DNA of 5,475 nucleotides from Planctomycetota bacterium (GTDB lineage: Bacteria; Planctomycetota; Planctomycetia; Planctomycetales; Planctomycetaceae), in contig JAPLOC010000880.1 of the NCBI GenBank assembly GCA_026692825.1, forward strand, positions 1 through 5,475, read 5' to 3'. Position numbers and translations under genes: made by a program. Of this stretch, positions 1 to 5,321 are shown one piece after another (within the stretch, counting starts at the first letter, position 1; every line of letters starts with the position of its first letter). The notes beneath the pieces are model-generated. The model was not told the DNA's origin. It saw only the letters and a program-made list of their open reading frames with translations, and did not search any database.

Positions 1-1689
1 GACGCATACGAACGCCGAGTCGAGCGCTTGCTCGATTCCCCCCAGTACGGCGAACGCTGGGGACGGTTGTGGCTCGATCTGGTCCGCTATGCCGACACGC
101 TGGAAATGTGGACGCAGGATAAACAGGCCCGCGCGTGGATGTATCGCGACTGGGTGGTCGACGCGCTGAATGCCGACGTCCCGTACGACCGGTTCCTGCA
201 CCTGCAACTCGCCGCCGACCAGATGTCCGACGCGGCGACGTCCGATCTCGCGGCGCTGGGCATGCTGGGGCTGAGTCCTTCCTACTGGAAAGAACTGAAG
301 CTCGATCCCGCGGTGATCAAGACCGTGGTCGCCGACGAATGGGAAGAACACATTCAAATGCTCTCGGGGTCCGTGCTGGGCCTGACGGTCGCCTGCGCCC
401 GTTGCCACGATCACAAACAGGATCCGATCTCCGCCGAAGATTACTACGCCCTGGCTGGCGTTCTCGCTTCCACACGCATGACACCACGGGCCGTCCTGCC
501 CGAACGGGATGCCGGTATCGCCACCCATGTCCGCCGGCAACTCGACGAACTGAACCGGCAGCGCGACGCCCTCAAGGGAAAACAGCCTCAAACGCCGGAA
601 CTCGAACAGGAAATTCTCGAACTGACGGCGCGCATCACGGCAATCGAACAGGCGACGCCACAACTGTCGGCTCCCCTTGTCTATGGTGTCGAGGACGCCG
701 CCTTGCAGATTCTACCCGACGGTCCCGACCGCACGAAAATCGAATACCGGACGGGAGAGGCGCAGAACGTCGCGTTACAGATTCGCGGGAACCCGGCGAA
801 CGCCGGCGCGACCGTTCCCCGGCGATTCCTGCGGGCGCTGACCCCCGACGACAAACCGGCCGACTTTCAGACCGGCAGCGGTCGCCTCGAGCTGGCCCGC
901 GCGTTCACCACACAGTCGGCCTCACTGGCCGCCCGGGTGATTGTCAATCGGGTCTGGAGACATCATTTCGGACGGGGTCTGGTCGAGACCCCCAGCAACT
1001 TCGGCTCGACCGGCACACCGCCGACGCATCCGGAACTGCTCAACGATCTGTCCGCCCGGTTCATCGCGAATGGCTGGTCATTGAAATGGCTGCACCGCGA
1101 GCTGCTGCTGTCGGCGGCGTTTCGACAGTCGAGCCGATCGAACGCCGCGGCCCACGCCGTCGACCCCGACAATCATCTGCTGTGGCGGATGAATCGCCGG
1201 CGACTCGATGTCGAAGCGTGGCGCGACTCGATGCTGGTCGCCACCGACCGGTTGCGAAATGAAATGGGTGGCCCCGATCACTCACTCGATGACCTCGCCA
1301 ACTTCCGCCGAACGGTGTACGGCAACATCAAACGCCGGGAACTGAGCGCGGTACTACGACTGCATGATTTCCCCGATCCGACGCAACATTCGTCACATCG
1401 CGACGTCACGACAACACCGTTGCAGCAGTTGTTCGCTCTCAACAGTCCGCTGCTCATCGACACGGCGAAGGGACTGGCGACCCGGGTGGTTCGCGAAGCA
1501 CCGTCCGACGTCACGGCGCAGACTCTCGTCGCCTGGAGAATTCTTTACTCCCGCGCCCCCTCTTTCGAAGAGTTGCGGCGTGTGGCTGACTTTTTGAAAC
1601 CGGACACTCCGGAATCGCCGCTCGAGACCCGCTGGACCCGGCTCGCCCAGGCGCTTCTGGAAAGCAACGAATTCGCGTTTGTGGACTGA
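1..1689 (+). CDS. DUF1549/DUF1553 domain protein (PSCyt2-PSD1 type), 5' truncated
   Basis: The reading frame is open from base 1, so the true start lies upstream; 562 residues are visible (numbered here from base 1). The first codons already read as DUF1549 (ERLLDSPQYGERW, then WLDLVRYADT), so part of that domain and any N-terminal signal or cytochrome c domain usual in this family is outside the window. A CARCHDHKQDPIS segment with CxxCH at residues 132-136 is the DUF1549 signature and resembles a c-type haem site; haem binding is not proven. A charged, probably coiled-coil linker follows at about 178-217. DUF1553 occupies roughly 263-550, with GNPANAG at 263-269, RVIVNRVWRHHFGRGLVETP from 312 and the family-typical ending NEFAFVD. 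In this phylum such proteins are encoded beside DUF1501 proteins, as here, and are predicted to be exported. The biochemical role is unestablished; polysaccharide-related or redox functions are only speculation. Confidence 0.93.
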   Translation, partial: DAYERRVERLLDSPQYGERWGRLWLDLVRYADTLEMWTQDKQARAWMYRDWVVDALNADVPYDRFLHLQLAADQMSDAATSDLAALGMLGLSPSYWKELKLDPAVIKTVVADEWEEHIQMLSGSVLGLTVACARCHDHKQDPISAEDYYALAGVLASTRMTPRAVLPERDAGIATHVRRQLDELNRQRDALKGKQPQTPELEQEILELTARITAIEQATPQLSAPLVYGVEDAALQILPDGPDRTKIEYRTGEAQNVALQIRGNPANAGATVPRRFLRALTPDDKPADFQTGSGRLELARAFTTQSASLAARVIVNRVWRHHFGRGLVETPSNFGSTGTPPTHPELLNDLSARFIANGWSLKWLHRELLLSAAFRQSSRSNAAAHAVDPDNHLLWRMNRRRLDVEAWRDSMLVATDRLRNEMGGPDHSLDDLANFRRTVYGNIKRRELSAVLRLHDFPDPTQHSSHRDVTTTPLQQLFALNSPLLIDTAKGLATRVVREAPSDVTAQTLVAWRILYSRAPSFEELRRVADFLKPDTPESPLETRWTRLAQALLESNEFAFVD

Positions 1690-1693
1690 CTTC

Positions 1694-3082
1694 ATGTCGC
1701 TGCTGAAATCGATGTCATCACCCAATCTCTCCCCGCTGTCGCGACGCGACTGGTTGGGGACGGTGGGGGGAGGATTCGCCACTCTGGGACTGGCGGGGGC
1801 GTTGCACGCCGCGGAAACCGCGCAGCCCCGACCGTTGACTGTGCCAAAAGTCAAACGGGTTATTCAGCTCTTCATGAACGGCGGCCCGTTTCAGGGGGAT
1901 CTGTTCGACCCGAAGCCGCGAATCAACGAATTCGCCGGCCAGCGTCCGCAGGAAGTTCAACTGCGGACCGAGAACGCCACAGGGGGGCTGATGGCGGTCC
2001 CGTACAAATTCGACCGGCACGGGACGAGCGGTTTGGAGATCAGCGACCTGCTTCCGCGGCTGAGCGCCCATGCTGACGACCTGTGTGTGTTGCGGTCGAT
2101 GCATACTGACAACCCGAATCACGGGCCGGCCCTGTTCATGATGAACAACGGCACGATCACCCCGCTCCGTCCGAGCATGGGGTCTTGGATGTTGTATGGA
2201 CTGGGGAGTGAGAACGAAAATCTGCCGGGCTATGTCGTGCTGTGCCCGGGCAGGCCGGTCCGGTTTTCCGAGATGTGGACGAACAGTTTTTTACCGGCGC
2301 AGCATCAGGGAACGTACATCAATCACAGTGATCTGGCTCCCGACAAAATGGTGCCGTTCCTGAAGAACCCGGTGCTGGATGTCGACAGTCAGCGGAAACA
2401 ACTGGCGTTCTTGCGTGAGTTGAACACCGAGCATCTGGCGACGCGAGACGCCGACCCGGCGCTGGAGGGACGGATTCGCGCGATGGAGACGGCGTTCCGG
2501 ATGCAGTTCGCCGCCTCGGACGCGTTCGATCTCGCCCGCGAGCCGGCTGCCTTGCGCGAAGAGTACGGCAGCAGCCACTTCTCCAACGGGTGTCTGCTCG
2601 CCCGCAGGCTCGTTGAGCGGGGAGTCCGGCTGGTGCAGGTGTACTATGGCGACGGTCAGCCGTGGGACACGCATCGCACGCATGATGAACTGACACGGAA
2701 GTTGTGTGCCGACATTGACCTCCCGATCGCCGCTTTGCTGGCTGACCTCAAGCGAACGGGGTTATTGGATGACACACTGGTGGTCTGGGGAGGTGAGTTC
2801 GGACGCACCCCCACCAGCGAGAGCGGCAACGGTCGCGATCACAACCACTGGGGATTCACGATGTGGCTGGCGGGAGCCGGCGTCCGGGGAGGGATGGCGT
2901 ACGGTGCGACGGACGACTTCGGCTTTCGCGCGGTGCAGGACAAAGTCCACGTCCACGACCTGCACGCGACGATTCTGCACCTGATGGGGCTCGACCACGA
3001 ACGCCTCACCTACCGTCACGCCGGCCGGGACTACCGCCTCACCGACCTGTACGGCCGGGTGGTTCACGAGATCCTGGCCTGA
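1694..3082 (+). CDS. DUF1501 family protein, Tat-exported, alkaline-phosphatase-superfamily-like
   Basis: Complete gene of 462 residues from the ATG at 1694, four bases after the stop of the upstream gene, so operon translation or coupling is likely; no clear Shine-Dalgarno is visible. An in-frame ATG at 1712 and a TTG at 1679 are alternative starts. The N-terminus has a twin-arginine signal (SRRDWL, arginines 17-18) and a Gly/Ala-rich hydrophobic stretch ending near ALHA (residue 39), suggesting folded export to the periplasm. Family motifs in order: FMNGGPFQGDLFDPKP (GGPFQGDLFD at 63-72), RSMHTDNPNHGPALFMMNNG, PSMGSWMLYGLG, LPGYVVLCPG, WGGEFGRTP from 365, GRDHNH at 380-385 and HVHDLH at 419-424, then LTDLYG near the end. 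The Asp/His-rich C-terminal motifs recall metal ligands of alkaline phosphatase/sulfatase-like enzymes. The family is classed near that superfamily, but its substrate is unknown. The length is normal and the frame is intact. Confidence 0.95.
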   Translation: MSLLKSMSSPNLSPLSRRDWLGTVGGGFATLGLAGALHAAETAQPRPLTVPKVKRVIQLFMNGGPFQGDLFDPKPRINEFAGQRPQEVQLRTENATGGLMAVPYKFDRHGTSGLEISDLLPRLSAHADDLCVLRSMHTDNPNHGPALFMMNNGTITPLRPSMGSWMLYGLGSENENLPGYVVLCPGRPVRFSEMWTNSFLPAQHQGTYINHSDLAPDKMVPFLKNPVLDVDSQRKQLAFLRELNTEHLATRDADPALEGRIRAMETAFRMQFAASDAFDLAREPAALREEYGSSHFSNGCLLARRLVERGVRLVQVYYGDGQPWDTHRTHDELTRKLCADIDLPIAALLADLKRTGLLDDTLVVWGGEFGRTPTSESGNGRDHNHWGFTMWLAGAGVRGGMAYGATDDFGFRAVQDKVHVHDLHATILHLMGLDHERLTYRHAGRDYRLTDLYGRVVHEILA

Positions 3083-3092
3083 ATTTTCCCTG

Positions 3093-3156
3093 TGCGTTGT
3101 CCAGACCCCATCCGGCTTGTCCGGATGGTGAATCAGATCGGTGGCTAGACAACGCA
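3093..3156. repeat. Perfect 9-bp inverted repeat enclosing repeat copy 1
   Basis: TGCGTTGTC at 3093-3101 is the exact reverse complement of GACAACGCA at 3148-3156. Just inside, AG (3103-3104) can pair with CT (3145-3146) and ACC (3105-3107) with GGT (3140-3142), leaving small bulges. The arms therefore form a basal stem beneath the inner hairpin at 3108-3128, about 10 bases after the stop codon of the DUF1501 gene. No T-run follows, so it is not a classical intrinsic terminator, though it could protect or end the upstream mRNA. The eight bases at 3092-3099 also recur inverted at 3293-3300. Confidence 0.7.
3104..3139 (+). repeat. Hairpin repeat, copy 1 (direct)
   Basis: This 36-base element begins GACCCCATCC and ends GAATCAGATC. 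Its centre is an 8-bp stem, CCATCCGG (3108-3115) with CCGGATGG (3121-3128), closed by a CTTGT loop. It matches copy 3 at 31 of 36 positions. Four of the five differences are two swapped base pairs at the top of the stem and the fifth is in the loop. No protein-coding explanation fits, because another copy is inverted. Confidence 0.82.
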
Positions 3157-3169
3157 GGTTACAAAACTG

Positions 3170-3215
3170 GACCCCATCCACCTTGTGTGGATTGGTGAAC
3201 AAGATCTTCGCTCTG
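3170..3215 (+). repeat. Hairpin repeat, copy 2 (direct)
   Basis: The element begins GACCCCATCC as in copy 1, but its stem is ATCCAC (3175-3180) with GTGGAT (3186-3191) around the same CTTGT loop. Relative to the other copies it has one extra T after the stem, and AACAAG in place of AATCAG. Homology with copy 3 continues past the GATC to CGCTCTG at 3209-3215, so these two share about 45 bases and form a long imperfect inverted repeat spanning 3170-3360. Confidence 0.82.
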
Positions 3216-3282
3216 CCAAACACGCTTCGGGTGAATGATCGAATCGACGAGTTTGACCCGGACGTCAACCAAGGCGATTTGC

Positions 3283-3302
3283 ACGTGTTGTTCAACGCAC
3301 GT
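3283..3302. repeat. Imperfect hairpin between repeat copies 2 and 3
   Basis: ACGTG at 3283-3287 pairs with CACGT at 3298-3302, and TTG at 3288-3290 with CAA at 3293-3295, leaving a CG bulge and a two-base TT turn. The turn is too tight for RNA, so the inner pairs are doubtful. It lies in the roughly 100-base spacer between the two inverted copies and overlaps the CAACGCAC that mirrors GTGCGTTG at 3092-3099. Confidence 0.35.
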
Positions 3303-3315
3303 CCAACTTGATCGA

Positions 3316-3360
3316 CAGAGCGAGGATCTGATTCACCATCCACACGAGGTGGATGGGGTC
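3316..3360 (-). repeat. Hairpin repeat, copy 3 (inverted)
   Basis: Read on the minus strand this begins GACCCCATCCACC, with a stem CCATCCAC/GTGGATGG around a CTCGT loop, then GGTGAATCAGATC and CGCTCTG. It differs from copy 2 by four substitutions and one indel over about 45 bases, and from the 36-base core of copy 1 by five substitutions. Just outside, CAG and GAG on one side can pair with CTC and CTG on the other with a GCT bulge, giving a short basal stem analogous to the one around copy 1. Confidence 0.82.
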
Positions 3361-3412
3361 TCCTGGAGATTGGCCTCTGAATCCCACAGCGAATCGCGCC
3401 GTTGATGCGGCG

Positions 3413-3438
3413 AAAAAAATCCGAATCCCAGAAACGGA
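3413..3438 (-). terminator. Possible weak intrinsic terminator of the lipoprotein gene
   Basis: Read on the minus strand, a hairpin with a 4-bp stem (TCCG at 3438-3435 with CGGA at 3423-3420) is followed directly by seven T residues (3419-3413), about 60 bases after the stop of the minus-strand gene. The stem is short and its 11-base loop is large, so this is a candidate only. A second hairpin, CGCCG/CGGCG at 3397-3412, lies just beyond the T-run. Confidence 0.3.
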
Positions 3439-3499
3439 CAACCCAAGCGTCGCGACCGAAATGGCGTTACTCCAGTCTCACCGTCCGGCACCAGCCCGG

Positions 3500-4948
3500 T
3501 CATTTTTCCCCCAAGAGCTTCAGCGTTTTTTCGATCGTCCTCCGCTCGGGGAGGAGGAAGGTCTCTATCGCCCGCTGCTTCAACGGCTTCAGATCCCCAG
3601 TCTTGGCGCACTCCTCGACCGCGGTGGCGATCAGGGTGTTCGCCTTCACCAGCCGAAGCAGCTCCACCAGGTTTTTCGGGTTCTTGAGCGCCAACGCGAC
3701 TGAATCGGGCATTTTGGCATCTTTTGAAGGGGCCACCCAGTGACACTCCATCACATACACCGAGGGAAACGCTTCCTTCCCCTCGAAACTCCACTCCACC
3801 TGTCCCGAGTCGGTGACCACGCCATTGGTGCTGAGAACGTGTCCGGGCACTTCCAGTCGACAGTGAAAGTTGACCGGAGGGGTAAAAGTGTAAAGTCCCA
3901 TAATTCGCTCTCGCAATTCCGCCACCTTCGCATCGAATTTCGCCTTGCCAGCCTCGCCCGGACCAAATAACTCCCCTTGCACGGTTTCAAACAACGCCAC
4001 GAGTTTCTTGTGTTCCTCCGCCACCTGCTCTTTGGTGTACTCCGGAACGAGATTGGGATTGGGCTGACTGTCCGCCACAATCTCAAACAGCCGCTGAAAT
4101 CGCTCTCGTGGGATCGGACCACCATCTTTGGTCCGAATCGCTCGTTTGAGCAGATCGAAGAGCTGGGCTTCGAGTTCTTCTTTTCGCTTCTCGCTCTGCT
4201 CTTCACCCTCGGCGTCGGACGTCAGGGGGATTCCATGGTGGCGGGCCACAGCCAGTAATCGGGATTGCACGTACGCTTCGTCGGAATAAAGCTTCTTTCG
4301 CAAGCCCGCGTCATAGATCACAAACGCCAGTTCAGTCACCAGGCGGGATCCCTCCCCACGCATCCAGTCCGCCAGCGCGGTCGCATTCACCTCTTCATTG
4401 ATTTCCCGCTCCATCCAGAGCGCGACCGTCTTCGGGAGCAACCGCGATCCCAGCTCGGCCAGCTCCTGACAGGCCGCCCGCTGGTCCTCCCCCGAGACCT
4501 CATCGTTCAGCGATTCCCACCACGTTCCCTCCGTGATCAGGCCATGGTCGACCAGGTCCAAGACCGGTTTCAGTCGGCTCGGCTCACGCGCACCCACAGA
4601 GGGGTGCAGGAAATGTTCTGGCAGATCGGCGATCGAACGAAACGTCCCCCACGCCACGACCGCAGTCGCCTCACCCTTTTTCGCCGGGGGAACCAACTCC
4701 CGGATCGGTGTCTCCAACGGCCCCGGTGGAACGGCCTTGACCTCTCTCACTTTGGTCCAGAGCTGTTCGTCGAGCGACGCGGAGGGAATCGTCTCACGCG
4801 GCTGACAGAACGCGCGATCGATTGAACCGTTGGGATGGATCTTCGGTTCAATGTGGCTCGCCTGCCCGCCACAGCCGACGAATGCCCCCACGACCATCAG
4901 CGCACAGCAAAGGCAGACCCAACGACGAACACGACTGGCGAGCGACAT
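3500..4948 (-). CDS. Predicted lipoprotein of unknown function
   Basis: A complete gene of 482 residues starting at the ATG whose complement is 4946-4948; no good Shine-Dalgarno precedes it. The N-terminus is a lipoprotein signal peptide: arginines at 6, 8 and 9, a hydrophobic core rich in Cys/Leu/Val, and a lipobox FVGC giving lipidated Cys26. Residues 27-50 contain a HPNGS segment like the start of some surface lipoproteins. The middle (about 100-350) is mostly charged and helical, with a Glu/Lys-rich stretch after HGIPLTSDAEG that may be a coiled coil. Around 358-405 a probable beta region reads FHCRLEVPGHVLSTNGVV and then VEWSFEG (Pro368-Gly369). This pattern of PG, TNG and W resembles LppM/DUF3153-like lipoprotein domains; that link is a weak inference from recall. 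The C-terminus is helical and charged. I do not recognise a named family or any catalytic motif. It converges on the DUF1501 gene and diverges from the gene at 5322. Confidence 0.88.
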   Translation of the reverse strand: MSLASRVRRWVCLCCALMVVGAFVGCGGQASHIEPKIHPNGSIDRAFCQPRETIPSASLDEQLWTKVREVKAVPPGPLETPIRELVPPAKKGEATAVVAWGTFRSIADLPEHFLHPSVGAREPSRLKPVLDLVDHGLITEGTWWESLNDEVSGEDQRAACQELAELGSRLLPKTVALWMEREINEEVNATALADWMRGEGSRLVTELAFVIYDAGLRKKLYSDEAYVQSRLLAVARHHGIPLTSDAEGEEQSEKRKEELEAQLFDLLKRAIRTKDGGPIPRERFQRLFEIVADSQPNPNLVPEYTKEQVAEEHKKLVALFETVQGELFGPGEAGKAKFDAKVAELRERIMGLYTFTPPVNFHCRLEVPGHVLSTNGVVTDSGQVEWSFEGKEAFPSVYVMECHWVAPSKDAKMPDSVALALKNPKNLVELLRLVKANTLIATAVEECAKTGDLKPLKQRAIETFLLPERRTIEKTLKLLGEK

Positions 4949-4999
4949 GGTGAGGGCTTTGGCGAAAGGGTTTTGTGCAATCTGACAGTTCTCGCGACA

Positions 5000-5015
5000 T
5001 CAAACGACAGTTTGA
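5000..5015. promoter_or_regulatory. Small palindrome upstream of the lipoprotein gene
   Basis: TCAAAC (5000-5005) and GTTTGA (5010-5015) form a perfect 6-bp inverted repeat around GACA, about 52 bases upstream of the lipoprotein start. It could be an operator half-site pair or a leader hairpin, but a short palindrome like this can occur by chance. Confidence 0.25.
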
Positions 5016-5105
5016 CGCAGAGCCGCGCCCGTCAGGAAGCGGTCATCAACGACTACTTTCTGACAGTCGCAGTTCGAGTCAACTTCTGAACTGCATGAAC
5101 ATGAA

Positions 5106-5143
5106 TAGGACGCGCAAAGCGTAGCGGGTATTCCCGATCCTAC
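5106..5143. repeat. Compact multi-stem inverted-repeat element
   Basis: TAGGA (5106-5110) pairs with TCCTA (5138-5142), enclosing CGC-AAA-GCG (5113-5121) and CGGG-TATT-CCCG (5125-5136), a three-way-junction arrangement. An alternative fold extends the second hairpin with GTAG (5121-5124) against CTAC (5140-5143) over an ATC bulge. The dense nested pairing looks like an intergenic repeat or a small structured RNA element. I see only one copy in this window, so its repeat status is inferred. Confidence 0.4.
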
Positions 5144-5175
5144 GACAGGCCCTGGAGAGTCGCCAAGGAACGGTC

Positions 5176-5219
5176 GAGAATTCCAGCGGGAATTTTCTGG
5201 CAATCCGGTGACGGGATTG
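5176..5219 (+). promoter_or_regulatory. Tandem hairpins upstream of the gene at 5322
   Basis: The first hairpin pairs GAGAATTCC (5176-5184) with GGAATTTTC (5189-5197), nine pairs including one G-T wobble, around an AGCG tetraloop. Three bases later CAATCC (5201-5206) pairs with GGATTG (5214-5219) around a 7-base loop. If the transcript of the downstream gene starts further left, these lie in its leader; otherwise they may bound the divergent transcripts. No T-run follows in either direction beyond the stem itself. Confidence 0.4.
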
Positions 5220-5306
5220 GCAAAATCAAATCTGGTGGGGATGTCTTTCCCATCAAGCCTCGATCCATTCTGTCATCACATCACGAGGCGTCGACTCAGT
5301 TCGACG

Positions 5307-5313
5307 AAAGGAG
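5307..5313 (+). promoter_or_regulatory. Strong ribosome binding site for the gene at 5322
   Basis: AAAGGAG lies 8 bases before the ATG at 5322, a near-ideal Shine-Dalgarno sequence and spacing. It is the clearest ribosome binding site in the window and fixes the start of the truncated gene that follows. Confidence 0.85.
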
Positions 5314-5321
5314 TTCGAGAA

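Larger units (their letters stand above)
3083..3499. other. Convergent intergenic region rich in inverted repeats
   Basis: This 417-base stretch separates two genes that run towards each other. I see no convincing gene in it on either strand. It contains three copies of one hairpin element (3104-3139, 3170-3215 and, inverted, 3316-3360), a 9-base perfect inverted repeat around the first copy, an extra imperfect hairpin at 3283-3302, and an A-run with flanking weak hairpins at 3397-3438 near the end of the minus-strand gene. Convergent gaps are typical places for REP-like or MITE-like repeats and for bidirectional termination. Confidence 0.8.
4949..5321. other. Divergent intergenic region with several small hairpins
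   Basis: This 373-base region separates the lipoprotein gene (leftward) from the gene at 5322 (rightward), so promoters for both should lie here. I could not identify -35/-10 pairs good enough to annotate. It contains small hairpins at 5000-5015, 5106-5143, 5176-5197 and 5201-5219. TCTGACAGT also occurs twice (4981-4989 and 5059-5067). Short open frames crossing it on both strands have no ribosome binding site or protein-like composition. Confidence 0.65.

Noticed and set aside
135..1262. A 375-residue open frame on the plus strand inside the DUF1549/DUF1553 gene
   Set aside because: Its translation is Arg/Pro/Gly-rich and low in complexity, as expected from an out-of-frame reading of a GC-rich gene. 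The overlapping frame has clear family motifs throughout.
2762..3343. A 193-residue minus-strand open frame running from the intergenic repeats into the DUF1501 gene; two repeat copies translate to similar peptides containing a DGV motif
   Set aside because: It lies antisense to a well-supported gene. The peptide similarity is a by-product of the direct DNA repeats, the third copy is in the opposite orientation, and the changes between copies preserve base pairing.
3104..3360. CRISPR array
   Set aside because: There are only three copies, one is inverted, the spacings are unequal (about 30 and 100 bases) and no cas genes are present.
4265..4825. A 186-residue plus-strand open frame opposite the lipoprotein gene
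   Set aside because: It is antisense to a frame with a clear lipoprotein signal and normal protein composition, and it shows no domain or ribosome binding site.
5106..5143. tRNA-like cloverleaf
   Set aside because: It is far too short, with 3-5 bp stems and no anticodon arm, T-loop consensus or CCA context.
5000..5203. Short minus-strand open frame in the divergent intergenic region
   Set aside because: It has no ribosome binding site, an odd Ser/Cys-rich composition, and crosses the hairpin elements.
5217..5250. Possible promoter starting with TTGGCA upstream of the gene at 5322
   Set aside because: The -35-like hexamer has no acceptable -10 sequence at 16-18 bases, so the match is not better than chance.
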